From an uncultured Erysipelotrichaceae bacterium (GTDB lineage Bacteria; Bacillota_I; Bacilli_A; RF39; UBA660), in the NCBI GenBank assembly GCA_902775285.1, contig CACYLI010000003.1, positions 1-64,000 on the forward strand: DNA of 64,000 nucleotides. Direction: 5' to 3'. Within the stretch, counting starts at the first letter, position 1; each line of letters begins with the position of its first letter. Position numbers and translations under genes: made by a program. Positions 43,344 through 52,901 of this stretch are shown here, one piece after another. A model generated the notes under the pieces. It saw only the letters and a program-made list of their open reading frames with translations. It was not told where the DNA came from and searched no databases.

Positions 43344-43422
43344 ATTTAATCCCCCTTTTTGAATTGTTTTAAATTATAGCACATTTTATTAAAAAAGTCA
43401 ATTTTTTACTTTTAAAAAGCAA

Positions 43423-43450
43423 AAAATTAGTTTATTTTAAAACTAATTTT
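43423..43450 (-). terminator. Terminator of the second sigma gene
   Basis: AAAATTAGTTT/AAACTAATTTT hairpin and T-run on the minus strand. It overlaps the last codons (RKLVLK) of the gene at 43432. Confidence 0.8.
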
Positions 43451-44196
43451 CTTAAATTTCTTATTCCATACTGATATTTTACATAAACAGTTTGTCTAGA
43501 TGTATTATCTCTATTTGCAATTTCAATAAAGTCTAATTCTTCACTATCTTTTAAACCAAAAATACTTTTAATTACCATTTTTTGTTTATCACTAATAGAA
43601 GAATCTTCTATTATTTCATCTACATATAAATTATCTATTAATCTATCTTCAAATGTATAAAGAAGTGTTCCTTCATTTAATTGATTTAATGAAATAATAT
43701 TATTACTTCTTAAAATACTATTAAGCATTTTAATATCTATATCAAATACTTTTGATAATTCTTCCATACTAATATTTTTATTATATTTATTATAATATGC
43801 GTGAATATATCTTTTGATTTTTACTAATAATGCTGATTTATGTTCAGGCAAACGTATTAGATTATAATTTCTAACAAAGTTAATTAAGTGAAAGTCTATC
43901 ATATGTCCTACATATTTTGAAAAAGATGAGTTTTTATTTAAATCAAATGAATCAATACATTCTACAAGCGCTAAATTACCTTCTGCTATTAAATCATCAA
44001 ATGGGATATTAAAGTTAATATATTTTTTTGCTATATGTATTACAAGTCTTAAATTATGATTGATTAATTCTTCTCTAGCTTTATTATCTCCATTTTTATA
44101 TGATTTTATTAGTTTGTTGGCTTCTTCATCGCTTAAAACTTCATAACTATATAAATTATCTATATAATTTCCAATAAAATCACTTTTATTTGCCAT
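43432..44196 (-). CDS. Sigma-70 family factor, shorter alternative type
   Basis: A 254-residue protein. Region 2 is present (ELINHNLRLVIHIAKKYINF, DDLIAEGNLALVECIDSFDL), but the 2.3/2.4 part reads FSKYVGHMIDFHLINFVRNY and lacks the Trp pair of SigA, so it should read other promoters. Region 3 follows (ISMEELSKVFDIDIKMLNSI), and region 4.2 is DFIEIANRDNTSRQTVYVKY. Size is near that of sporulation sigmas F/G, but no specific match is claimed. The ATG at 44194-44196 has GGGGG upstream. It lies directly upstream of the larger sigma, behind its own terminator. Confidence 0.85.
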   Translation of the reverse strand: MANKSDFIGNYIDNLYSYEVLSDEEANKLIKSYKNGDNKAREELINHNLRLVIHIAKKYINFNIPFDDLIAEGNLALVECIDSFDLNKNSSFSKYVGHMIDFHLINFVRNYNLIRLPEHKSALLVKIKRYIHAYYNKYNKNISMEELSKVFDIDIKMLNSILRSNNIISLNQLNEGTLLYTFEDRLIDNLYVDEIIEDSSISDKQKMVIKSIFGLKDSEELDFIEIANRDNTSRQTVYVKYQYGIRNLRKLVLK

Positions 44197-44314
44197 ATAT
44201 ATCCCCCTTTTTAGCGCGTATATAATAGCAAATTTTAGTAATTTTGTCAATTTTCATATCATTTTAAAATATTTAATGCAATATTTATATAATCGACAAT
44301 TAACAATATACCCC

Positions 44315-45508
44315 TTATCTATTTAATCTATTTTCTTTATTTAAAGATACATCTAAATATGTTGTATCATCAAGAGGAATCGCATTTATATTTAAAGAAC
44401 CAATACTCTCTAAAAACATAAATAAATTTGCAAGTCCTTCACTTTTTGATTTACTTATAAAGTCTTCTTTATCTACGACATGATCATACCATTGCTTTTC
44501 ATAATTGTATTCTTCTAATAAAGCTGCATATTCTTTTTTATCTAATCTATTATCACTTGTTCTTAATCTCTCCATTTCAAGTAATTTTTCTTTATTCCAT
44601 CTTTTATTAAAATCTTCTTTTGATTTTTTTGATAAAAGTACATGATAATCATATGATAATACTTGATATAAAGGAACTTTTATGTGATCAATATTATGAC
44701 TTTTTAATAATTCTATAAAAAATAACATTGGTAATGAAAAGTTTGGATGAACACTACTTTTTCCATCACTAGATAATGAATTCACTTTATATATAAGTCT
44801 TTCTAATCTCTTTGACTTCTTTGAAATTTTAGGTTTTTGTACTGCATAAATATAACACACATTCTCATGATTTTCTTCTCTTATATCATATAAAATATTA
44901 GCTAAATCATGTCTTTCATTTCCATCATACAAATAAAATCTTACCACTCTACTAGTTTCATAATATGATTCTTGTGGACTTACTTTATAATAAACATTAA
45001 TACCATTATATTGAGTAAATATACTATCTTTTTTAAAAGTATCTAATTCTCTATTTTTAATAAAATCTCTTTGTTTCATAAGAAAATTTTCAACTGAATA
45101 AAAATCTGTACTATCCATTCTAAGCCAAATTCTTCTTAACATTAATAATGCTTTATATCTTGCATTATTAAATCCATGATATTCATATTCCAAGCGAACT
45201 TGTTCATTAACTATCTCAGTCAAAAGAGTAAAAAAAGTATCAGCATCATTAATTTTAATATTATAAGCATTTTCACTAATTTTATTTTGACTTAATAATA
45301 ATTCATAATCTTTATCACTTATATCAGGAGTAAAATAATCTTCTTTTTTAAATGGTCTTTTTTTAACACTTTCTATTAATGATAAACCATTTTCATCAAA
45401 TATAAAATTTATTCTAGGAATTTCCCTAGTTTTTTGTATTTCAAAAATGGTACTATTTACAAATAATTCTATAATCTCTCTTTTAGTAACAAAATCAATT
45501 TCTTCCAT
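44315..45508 (-). CDS. Unknown soluble protein
   Basis: A 397-residue protein without signal or membrane helix. I do not recognise it. It begins MEEIDFVTKREIIELFVNST and has a charged middle (RYKALLMLRRIWLRMDSTDF, RVVRFYLYDGNERHDLANIL) and a Lys-rich C-terminal part (LLSKKSKEDFNKRWNKEKLL, NYEKQWYDHVVDKEDF). The ATG at 45506-45508 has GAGGGG 4 nt upstream. It lies 17 bp after the membrane protein at 45526, so the two are probably one transcript. Confidence 0.65.
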   Translation of the reverse strand: MEEIDFVTKREIIELFVNSTIFEIQKTREIPRINFIFDENGLSLIESVKKRPFKKEDYFTPDISDKDYELLLSQNKISENAYNIKINDADTFFTLLTEIVNEQVRLEYEYHGFNNARYKALLMLRRIWLRMDSTDFYSVENFLMKQRDFIKNRELDTFKKDSIFTQYNGINVYYKVSPQESYYETSRVVRFYLYDGNERHDLANILYDIREENHENVCYIYAVQKPKISKKSKRLERLIYKVNSLSSDGKSSVHPNFSLPMLFFIELLKSHNIDHIKVPLYQVLSYDYHVLLSKKSKEDFNKRWNKEKLLEMERLRTSDNRLDKKEYAALLEEYNYEKQWYDHVVDKEDFISKSKSEGLANLFMFLESIGSLNINAIPLDDTTYLDVSLNKENRLNR

Positions 45509-45525
45509 TTTACCCCTCACATCTA

Positions 45526-46650
45526 TTAATTAAAGAAATAATCATATGCTAACTCTTCTGTTTTATTATCAACGTAAGTAATAATCACTTTCTTAGAAAC
45601 ACTATTATTTTCAATATTTTTTACTTTAATATCTTTATATTTTGTGTATGTTCCATTACAATCTTTTAAATCAATATAAATTATTTCATCATCACTATTT
45701 ATTAAATACAGAATATAATCATACATAATAAAATATTTTAAAACTAATTCTTTGCCATTATATTTTTCAAATTCATGATTATCTTTAATAAATGTCCTAT
45801 TTAGATTAGGGCTATATTCAATAAATACATCAAAACTATCATCATTTGAAGTTTCAGATGAATATATTGAATAGTATTTAACATCATTTATATTTTTAAA
45901 ATTATATTTTTTTCCATTTGAATTATATAAATTAGAAAACAAAGTTTTACCATCTTCAGTATTAACAGCAATATAATTACCATAAGAAACTGCTGGTTCA
46001 ATATCACGTATAACCTTTCCACTAAATACAGAAAAATCCATTATATTAGAAGATAATAATTGATGATTTGTTAATGATGTATCATTTAATTCTATATAAT
46101 GTAAATTACCAGATTTATCTAAAAAAACAATTGTTGGACCAAATTCAACATTAAAAATAGCTTTTAGTGATATAACATTAGACACTTTATCATATTTAAT
46201 TGTTTTATTTTCTGTTTTTACATTAACAATTCCATCTTTTATTTCAAAAACATAGTTTGAAAAATCACTTGTTTTATTAGAATCAGGATATTCTTCTTTA
46301 TAGTAATCATATAAATCTTCTTCTTTTGAAGAACATGCATCTTGAAAGCAATAATATTTTGTTGTAAGACTAAAATCAACATCATTTAATAAATACGCGT
46401 AATCTGCACTGATTTTATGATCAGCTTTATAATATAATTCTAAAGCTTCATCATCTTCATCAGATATATGTTTTTTAAGACAACTTAAACTTCTATAAAC
46501 ACCATAATTTTCATTATCATCTTGTTTTTCAGTATTTTTAATATCTTCTTTATTATTACTCACATTTTTATTATGTAATCCCAAATACAATCCTAAAAAA
46601 ACAACTATAATACAAATAATAGTTAATAATATTATCTTATTTCTATTCAT
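45526..46650 (-). CDS. Unknown membrane-anchored protein
   Basis: A 374-residue protein with one N-terminal helix (residues 4-24) and an acidic linker, then a beta-rich extracellular part with repeating GxIxxxxT-like strands (IVFLDKSGNLHYIELNDTSL, YILYLINSDDEIIYIDLKDC). Cys pairs (SLSCLKKH, YYCFQDACSS) may form disulfides. The pattern suggests a propeller, as in the WG-repeat gene at 33 kb, but I cannot name the family. Confidence 0.65.
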   Translation of the reverse strand: MNRNKIILLTIICIIVVFLGLYLGLHNKNVSNNKEDIKNTEKQDDNENYGVYRSLSCLKKHISDEDDEALELYYKADHKISADYAYLLNDVDFSLTTKYYCFQDACSSKEEDLYDYYKEEYPDSNKTSDFSNYVFEIKDGIVNVKTENKTIKYDKVSNVISLKAIFNVEFGPTIVFLDKSGNLHYIELNDTSLTNHQLLSSNIMDFSVFSGKVIRDIEPAVSYGNYIAVNTEDGKTLFSNLYNSNGKKYNFKNINDVKYYSIYSSETSNDDSFDVFIEYSPNLNRTFIKDNHEFEKYNGKELVLKYFIMYDYILYLINSDDEIIYIDLKDCNGTYTKYKDIKVKNIENNSVSKKVIITYVDNKTEELAYDYFFN

Positions 46651-46714
46651 ATATTTACACCTCTATTATTAATTATAAAACTTAAATGGTAAATTGCAAT
46701 TTTTTATTATTATT

Positions 46715-49222
46715 TCATAATAATTTACTTGTGGTTATATAATTTTCTTGGCCAGGTATATAAACTGAAATACAATTAAATAAAATGTTTTTACATTCAT
46801 TTATTAATTCATAATCTTGAACTAATATATTAGATGAAATCAATATATTTATGATATATGAATCTATATTATCTATTATTTCCTTGATATTCATATTTGA
46901 AAAATCTATTAATGAAAAGTATATTTTAATATATTCAATAACAAAATCTTTATTATTTCTTAATTCCTCACTTGCATATTTAATTGCATTTACATTATTT
47001 TTGACTACTTTTAACATAAAATCAATATCATTTTTTAAACTTTCATTTACATTTTCTAAAACTTTATCATTTATTTTAATTAAGTCCAAAACAAAATTTT
47101 TATCTTTTTTTAAGTCATCATCTATAAAAGAGAATACATCTGCATTTTCTTTTATAGCTTTAGTCAATACTTCCTTATCTCTTTTTAATTCTTTAGTTAA
47201 ATTTATAATTGCATATCCATTTTGCTTTACAGCTTCTAATGCTATTTGTTTATCATTTCTTATTTCTTTACTTAAATAAAAAAGTACATTGCCATCTTTC
47301 CTAACTGCTTCTAATACTATTTGCCTATCTCTTTTTAATCTTTCACTTGCATAACTTATAGCTGTTGGATATTTTTTTATTGCTTCTAATACTATTTCTC
47401 TATCATTCTTTAGTCTTTCACTTGCATATTGAAGAGATTTTCCATTTTGTTTTATTGCAGATAATACAAATTCTCTATCATCTTTATATTTTTCACTTGT
47501 AGCCCCAAGATTAAGTCCATTTTTCTTTACAACTTCTAATGATATCTCTCTATCATTCTTAATTTCTTCACCAGCAAATTGAAGTGCATTTCCATTTTGT
47601 CTTATAGCTTCTAATATTACTGTTTTATCATGTTTTAATTCTTCACTTACAAATTCTAGTACAAGTCCATTTTCCTTTACCGCAGATAAAACAAAATCTT
47701 TATCATTTTTAACTTTCTCACTTACAAATTCAAATGAATATACATTTTCTTTTAAAGCTTCTAGTATTATTTCTCTATCATTCTTGAATTCATTGCTTAT
47801 ATATTTAAATACCAGTCCATTTTGTTTTACAGCAGATAAAATAAAGTCTCTATCATTTCGAAATTTTTCATTTAAAGATTTAAAATTAGAGGCTTTCTTG
47901 TTTATCAAACTTAAAACAATTTCTAAATCATTTTTTAACTCTTCATTTCCAAATTGGAATGCATGAATATCATATTCTAGTAATCTTAACATAAATTGTT
48001 TGTCATATATAACAAAAGTTTTTGGAATAATATTTATATTTTTTGAAAATATTCTACATTTATCATCTAAATTCTTGATTCTATCAAGATCAATTATAAT
48101 ATCTCTTAAATCAATTGTTTTCATTACCATTGGATCATTTTCCCATCCAAATCCATATTTCTTAGTATATAATAAAACAATTTCATTTTCGTTTAAATCA
48201 ATCTTATAAACTGTTTTTTTATGTATTTTATACAATTCTTTTAAATCATTTATTATTGTTAATTGATTATTTCTCTCTTCATCACTTAAAAAAAGCATTT
48301 CGTTTAGCTTTGATTCTAAGGGATTCATCATTTCTTCTTCTAAATTTTGATTTTCTGCTACACCTCTTATTTCTCCAATACTTTTTGTTTCATTCATTCT
48401 AATAGCTATTCTTGGTATAGTATATTTATTTTCATCATCTAGTGTATAATACACATAAAAATCTCCACCTAAATAACCTCCTCCACCACAAATTTGATTG
48501 ATTGCCATTGATTCATTTGCTGTACACCATTTTGTACCTTTATTTTCTAAAGAGAAAGCTAGTTTATTCGCATCATCTTTATTTTTGTAATTATATTTTA
48601 TCCAAATGCCTTGTGTTGAATTAGTCTTTTGTTTATTAGCTAAATTAAATTTATTTTCATAATATTCATATAGTTTTTTAAAGCTTCCTGACTCTAGTAT
48701 TGGTTTTATTTCTAAATTAAGAGTTTCTTTGCTTTCTAAATAATTCATCATATTAAATATGCAATTAGATATTATTTCTGGATTAGCATCTACAAAAGGA
48801 GCTAATGTATTATCACTTCTTCTTTGATATACATTTCTTGCTTCATCATATGTTCCTAATTTTAGCATTCCTTGAAATGCCCAATACTTTGCCCACATTG
48901 GGTACATTGCATCATCATCTGTTAAATAATCTATCCACATTGAAAGTCTTTTCTTTTGTGAATCTATTATTTCTTTTTTATTTAATCCATAAGGAATATT
49001 TTCTTCTTTTATTATATATTTTCTGAAATAAAAACTTTTAAGTAAGTTTTTTTTGCTTTCTGTATTAGCTAAATTATGTACTTTTTTAAGTCTATCCATA
49101 TATTTTTTTATAGCTTCTTCTTTTTTATCATCTTTTTCACTTGTATGTTGTACTTCTTCACTTAAATACAAATCTTTATACAATCTATTTAAAAACTTTT
49201 CTCCTAAGTAATCTTCTTTCAT
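46715..49222 (-). CDS. DUF4116 repeat protein with N-terminal WCTA-type domain
   Basis: An 835-residue protein. The first 300 residues contain YPMWAKYWAFQGMLKLGTYD, GTKWCTANESMAINQICGGG and GDFYVYYTLDDENKYTIPRI followed by AIRMNETKSIGEIRGV. This block resembles a family of small-substrate or toxin-like folds, but I cannot name it. From about residue 405 to 760 come 14 DUF4116 repeats of 25 residues (pattern EELKNDREIVLEAIKQNGNA), a helical solenoid. No signal is seen. The ATG at 49220-49222 is preferred over a GTG three codons up because GAGGG lies just before it. Its role may be protein binding. Confidence 0.78.
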   Translation of the reverse strand: MKEDYLGEKFLNRLYKDLYLSEEVQHTSEKDDKKEEAIKKYMDRLKKVHNLANTESKKNLLKSFYFRKYIIKEENIPYGLNKKEIIDSQKKRLSMWIDYLTDDDAMYPMWAKYWAFQGMLKLGTYDEARNVYQRRSDNTLAPFVDANPEIISNCIFNMMNYLESKETLNLEIKPILESGSFKKLYEYYENKFNLANKQKTNSTQGIWIKYNYKNKDDANKLAFSLENKGTKWCTANESMAINQICGGGGYLGGDFYVYYTLDDENKYTIPRIAIRMNETKSIGEIRGVAENQNLEEEMMNPLESKLNEMLFLSDEERNNQLTIINDLKELYKIHKKTVYKIDLNENEIVLLYTKKYGFGWENDPMVMKTIDLRDIIIDLDRIKNLDDKCRIFSKNINIIPKTFVIYDKQFMLRLLEYDIHAFQFGNEELKNDLEIVLSLINKKASNFKSLNEKFRNDRDFILSAVKQNGLVFKYISNEFKNDREIILEALKENVYSFEFVSEKVKNDKDFVLSAVKENGLVLEFVSEELKHDKTVILEAIRQNGNALQFAGEEIKNDREISLEVVKKNGLNLGATSEKYKDDREFVLSAIKQNGKSLQYASERLKNDREIVLEAIKKYPTAISYASERLKRDRQIVLEAVRKDGNVLFYLSKEIRNDKQIALEAVKQNGYAIINLTKELKRDKEVLTKAIKENADVFSFIDDDLKKDKNFVLDLIKINDKVLENVNESLKNDIDFMLKVVKNNVNAIKYASEELRNNKDFVIEYIKIYFSLIDFSNMNIKEIIDNIDSYIINILISSNILVQDYELINECKNILFNCISVYIPGQENYITTSKLL
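46950..48010 (-). repeat. About fourteen 75-bp coding repeats (DUF4116)
   Basis: The 25-residue helical repeat recurs with period 75 bp. Bases vary more than amino acids, so the array is old and under selection. Confidence 0.8.
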
Positions 49223-49267
49223 AACCCTCACCTATTATAAATTAATTATACAACAAAAGTATCAAAA

Positions 49268-49294
49268 AAAACATAAGATATTTCTTATGTTTTT
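49268..49294 (-). terminator. Terminator of the gene at 49326
   Basis: AACATAAGA/TCTTATGTT hairpin with an AATA loop and T8 on the minus strand. Confidence 0.85.
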
Positions 49295-49325
49295 TAACCT
49301 TACTACATAAAGCCCATCTGTTATA

Positions 49326-50906
49326 TTAAAAATTTAATTTTCTTTCTATTCCTCTATCATTTATCATTGTTTCTAAATATGGATATTCTTTAAATAATTC
49401 ATTATATTTTTTAATTAAACTTTCTAATTCATTTTTAACTTCTTTATAATCTCTATGTGCATCTCTATAATCATTTGGATTATAACTTACACGACCCTTA
49501 TCTCTATATAATTTTATAGCTTTATTAATTTTTTCTACTGGTTCATCTACATCAAATCCACATTCATCTAAAAAAGCATATTTAAACCCTACTAATATTA
49601 CGAGTAATATATTTATAAAACCAAAACTAACTATTAAAAATAAAATATTTAATATTGTAAATGCATTAACTGGACCATCACTACTAGTAGCTATTTTATA
49701 TTCTGTAATATTTGGAATACCTGCTTCATCAAATGATAATTCTGTTGTATCAATTAAATTATTTGGATCAAGTTCAATATTTGTATAATCTTTTAACTCA
49801 AGATTACTATCTTTTACTATATATGTATTAATAGTCCAAGTTTTTGTTTCTTCATTTGGAATAAAATGAGTAATTTTAACTTTTCCTCTATCTACTTCAA
49901 AAGTATCCTCTAGATAAAAATCTCCATCAATTTCACTATAACCTGTTGTATCATAATTTCTTTCAATTATATGTATATCTTTTTTATTTAATCCTTTAGC
50001 AAACAATCCATTAGCACCAATTATTACTGCAAGAGATAATCCAAACATGGTAATATTAAATGTACCTTGAACGATACCACTTAATAAATTTTTAGTAGCT
50101 TTACCAAAGTATGCAGAAGTTGTATGTTTAATATCTTTTTGTCTTTTTAATTCAAGTTCACATGATGATAATTCACTTTTTTTCTTATCAATTGAAAATA
50201 AATCATCATTCATTTCTTTAATTATCTTTTCTAGATAATTATCATCATACACAGAAGCAAGTAAAAATATCTTATTTCTATTTTCTTCATCTATTTTCTT
50301 ATAATTAATATCTCTTAAACTTTGTAATAAATCTTTATTACTAGACATATTATCTATATCATTAATAGCTAGTTCGTTTAAAATACTAATATCAATATTC
50401 ATATCATATATATGATTTAAAATCGTAGAACTTCCATATTTTCTAAATTCATATTTGATAAATGGATAAATAGTTTCATAAACATTATCTAATACATTTT
50501 TATTTAATTTACCAAATGATTGAGCTTTTTCTAAATTTAATAAATTATAATTAATTTGTTTTATTAAAGACTCAAATTCACCATCAGATAATTCTCTTTT
50601 TTCTTTTATTTTTTTTATATCTTGAACAGTTTCAAATATACCAAAAAAAGAATAAATTTTATTAACTAAAGCTTCAAGTTCATCTATAAATTTATATGTC
50701 TTTTCTAATTTTTTACTTTCTTGTGATAAAGTAGATGAATTTGAAAGTGAATTTGGGATAAAATTATTTAAGTTATCAAAACTCTTATCAATAGATTGTA
50801 AATCTTTTTCTAAATAATCACTACTTAAACCAAAACTACTAATAATTTTAATCTTTTCATAAATTGATTCTAGTTTAACTCTAGCAGTATATACATCTTC
50901 TAACAT
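49326..50906 (-). CDS. Unknown coiled-coil membrane protein
   Basis: A 526-residue protein. Residues 1-270 are helical and charged (KTYKFIDELEALVNKIYSFF, SSCELELKRQKDIKHTTSAY). A helix near 287-307 (GTFNITMFGLSLAVIIGANG), a beta stretch of about 100 residues (EIDGDFYLEDTFEVDRGKVK) and a second helix (ILNILFLIVSFGFINILLVI) follow. A cytosolic coil (DYKEVKNELESLIKKYNELF) closes it. The layout is coil, helix, outside domain, helix, coil. I do not recognise it. It follows the six-gene operon after a terminator. Confidence 0.7.
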   Translation of the reverse strand: MLEDVYTARVKLESIYEKIKIISSFGLSSDYLEKDLQSIDKSFDNLNNFIPNSLSNSSTLSQESKKLEKTYKFIDELEALVNKIYSFFGIFETVQDIKKIKEKRELSDGEFESLIKQINYNLLNLEKAQSFGKLNKNVLDNVYETIYPFIKYEFRKYGSSTILNHIYDMNIDISILNELAINDIDNMSSNKDLLQSLRDINYKKIDEENRNKIFLLASVYDDNYLEKIIKEMNDDLFSIDKKKSELSSCELELKRQKDIKHTTSAYFGKATKNLLSGIVQGTFNITMFGLSLAVIIGANGLFAKGLNKKDIHIIERNYDTTGYSEIDGDFYLEDTFEVDRGKVKITHFIPNEETKTWTINTYIVKDSNLELKDYTNIELDPNNLIDTTELSFDEAGIPNITEYKIATSSDGPVNAFTILNILFLIVSFGFINILLVILVGFKYAFLDECGFDVDEPVEKINKAIKLYRDKGRVSYNPNDYRDAHRDYKEVKNELESLIKKYNELFKEYPYLETMINDRGIERKLNF

Positions 50907-50992
50907 TATTACACCCCTTTTGAGTGTGATGTATTATATCATAAAATGGTATAAATGTAAATTAATATTCTTATAAAAATTTTGTACAAAAT

Positions 50993-51017
50993 AAAAATAC
51001 CTATTTCTAGGCATTTT
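50993..51017 (-). terminator. Terminator of the six-gene paralogue operon
   Basis: AAATGCCTA/TAGGTATTT hairpin with a GAAA loop, then TTATTTT on the minus strand. Confidence 0.85.
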
Positions 51018-51018
51018 A

Positions 51019-51477
51019 TTATCTTAAATGTATTTTTAATTCCATGAATGATTCATTTAAATCTTCAATTGCGCTCATATAAGCTTCATAATCTTTTATA
51101 TTTTTATTTAGTATTTCTTGTAAACATTCATCATAACTTTTTAAAGTATCATCTTCCATTAAATTTTCTAATAGATATTGTTTTTTTATTTTTCTTTGTT
51201 GATTTAAATGAGATACTTTAGTTAATTCTTTTAATGTTGGTTCTCTTTTTCCTATATAAGTTAAACATGGATCACATCCACATTCACTTATTTTATATAT
51301 TTTTCTACCAGTGAAAAATTCAATCATTACATCTTCATTAATTTCATCTGGTATTCCAATTACTGGAACAAATTCCCATTCATAGTCATTTTCAGTATAC
51401 ATATGTGCTTGCACGGAATCTATATATCTATTATTATTTAGTTTTAAAACATAAAACTTTAACATTTTATTAGTCAT
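51019..51477 (-). CDS. Unknown protein, last gene of the overlapping operon
   Basis: A 152-residue soluble protein. The first half is beta-like (MLKFYVLKLNNNRYIDSVQA, EDVMIEFFTGRKIYKISECG), and the second half is helical and charged (NKNIKDYEAYMSAIEDLNES). It has the same plan as the first gene of the operon (52888-53343), including the strand DVMIEFFTGRKIYK, and similar strands occur in the pair at 19-20 kb. Two Cys (CGCDPC) are close together. Its ATG shares a base with the stop of the gene before (TAATG). Confidence 0.72.
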   Translation of the reverse strand: MTNKMLKFYVLKLNNNRYIDSVQAHMYTENDYEWEFVPVIGIPDEINEDVMIEFFTGRKIYKISECGCDPCLTYIGKREPTLKELTKVSHLNQQRKIKKQYLLENLMEDDTLKSYDECLQEILNKNIKDYEAYMSAIEDLNESFMELKIHLR

Positions 51478-51857
51478 TATAAAGTCCTTTCTTGAATGTT
51501 TTCATTTAATCTTTCTATTTGATTTCTTTCATCTATTAAATGCATATGTAAAATATTTTTATCAATTACTTCAACTAGAAAAGAAAAATACATATCTCCA
51601 TATTGACTAGTTCCACCAAAAGGATACACACTTAATATTTCAAGCTCTATGTATTCATCTTTATTATAATTAGCAGGATCAATAACAATAGAATTGTCGC
51701 TTTTAGATAAATATATTTTGTGTATTTCTTCAGTGGAAAAAATGCAGGTAGCATATTTTGAATCAAGCATTATAATTCTACTTTCTTCATATGTTTTATT
51801 TAGTCCACCAGAACCATTATTAATTTTACCAAGTATAATGCTATTACTATCTACCAT
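51477..51857 (-). CDS. Unknown small paralogue B4
   Basis: A 126-residue protein. NSIILGKINNGSGGLNKTYE with ESRIIML opens it; KIYLSKSDNSIVIDPANYNK, ELEILSVYPF and FLVEVIDKNILHMHLIDERN follow. The last part is a charged helix. The same motifs recur in the three genes upstream. A small beta domain followed by one helix is likely. The family is unknown to me. The start overlaps the previous gene by 11 bp. Confidence 0.75.
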   Translation of the reverse strand: MVDSNSIILGKINNGSGGLNKTYEESRIIMLDSKYATCIFSTEEIHKIYLSKSDNSIVIDPANYNKDEYIELEILSVYPFGGTSQYGDMYFSFLVEVIDKNILHMHLIDERNQIERLNENIQERTL

Positions 51858-52233
51858 AAGTTAATCCCTCTAATAATTGTCTATTTAATTCAACTTGCAT
51901 TCTTTCATCTACTAAGTGAGCATGTAATAATTTTTTATCAATTACTTCTATTAGAAATCTATATACAGTTCCATAACCATTATCAGCTTCAAATGGTGTA
52001 ACTCCAATTACTTCACACTCAGTAAATTTATCTTTCATACTTTCATATAAATCAATATCTACTACCTTAAGTAAATTATTTTCATTTAAACATACTTTAG
52101 TATTTTCTGGATGATTTATTATTTCTTCCAATAATTGAAAACGAATAATAGCAGTAACACTATCTTCATATGTTTTACTAAAAGTACTTTTTGCTCCTAT
52201 TTTACCTAATATTAAACTATTATTTTCTTCCAT
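51847..52233 (-). CDS. Unknown small paralogue B3
   Basis: A 128-residue protein with MEENNSLILGKIGAKSTFSK then TYEDSVTAIIRFQLL, ECEVIGVTPFEADNGYGTVY and FLIEVIDKKLLHAHLVDERM. It is of the same family as its neighbours. I choose the ATG at 52231-52233, which gives the shared MEENN start and a 14-bp overlap with the gene before. A frame five codons longer has no ribosome site. Confidence 0.75.
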   Translation of the reverse strand: MEENNSLILGKIGAKSTFSKTYEDSVTAIIRFQLLEEIINHPENTKVCLNENNLLKVVDIDLYESMKDKFTECEVIGVTPFEADNGYGTVYRFLIEVIDKKLLHAHLVDERMQVELNRQLLEGLTYGR

Positions 52234-52573
52234 AACTACCCTCCTCAATTACACGTCTTAATAATTCAACTTGCATTCTTTCATCTCGTAAATGTCTATA
52301 TAAAGCATCTTTTTTAATTACTTCAACGAAATATTCATTTTCACAATTATATATCATATTTAAAATTTCTAATTCTTTACACATATCAGTGTCTTTATCA
52401 CTTATAAATATTTTACCAGAAGAAGTTATATATAACTTTTCTCTATCTGTTTTTCTAGTTAATTTATAAATATCTATAGAACTTAAAGTAATAATCATAC
52501 TTTCTGAATAAGTTCTACCAATTCCACCTCTTCCATTAGTTATTTTTCCTAATATTAAATTATTTTCTTCCAT
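52220..52573 (-). CDS. Unknown small paralogue B2
   Basis: A 117-residue protein: MEENNLILGKITNGRGGIGR with TYSESMIITLSS, LYITSSGKIFISDKDTDMCK, NEYFVEVIKKDALYRHLRDE and a last helix ending EEGSYGRK. The last codons (SYGRK and stop) lie in the same DNA as the MEENN start of the next gene in another frame. The overlap with the gene before is 14 bp. Confidence 0.75.
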   Translation of the reverse strand: MEENNLILGKITNGRGGIGRTYSESMIITLSSIDIYKLTRKTDREKLYITSSGKIFISDKDTDMCKELEILNMIYNCENEYFVEVIKKDALYRHLRDERMQVELLRRVIEEGSYGRK

Positions 52574-52901
52574 AACTATCTCCTAATTCAGTTAATCTTA
52601 ATTTCTCATCTACTAAATGTCTATGTAATATTTCTGGCTCTATAAATTCACACATAAAATATACATCACTAGAGATTGGATAAACATTTAATAATTCTAA
52701 TCTTTTCCAACTATCAGAATCTGGTTCATCAATTGCCAATATACTTCCATTATCTGTTAGATATAAATTTGTTTTTTTATTAAAAATGTCATATATTAAA
52801 GTTCGATTATGTAAAACTATAAAAAAACTTTCTTCATATGTTTTATGTATTCCATTCTCATTTCCAGGAATACGACCAGTTATTATACTATTTGTTTCCA
52901 T
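52560..52901 (-). CDS. Unknown small paralogue B1
   Basis: A 113-residue protein: METNSIITGRIPGNENGIHK then TYEESFFIVLHNR, NLYLTDNGSILAIDEPDSDS, RLELLNVYPI and EFIEPEILHRHLVDEKLR. The C-terminus is DSYGRK, again read from the start of the following gene. It is the first of four B paralogues and overlaps the A-type gene before it by 14 bp. Confidence 0.75.
   Translation of the reverse strand: METNSIITGRIPGNENGIHKTYEESFFIVLHNRTLIYDIFNKKTNLYLTDNGSILAIDEPDSDSWKRLELLNVYPISSDVYFMCEFIEPEILHRHLVDEKLRLTELGDSYGRK

Noticed and set aside
46851-48209. Plus-strand reading frames across the DUF4116 gene and over the Pro/Thr repeats at 26 kb
   Set aside because: They are mirror frames of repetitive coding DNA, without ribosome sites and with odd, Ser/Phe- or Trp/Cys-rich products.
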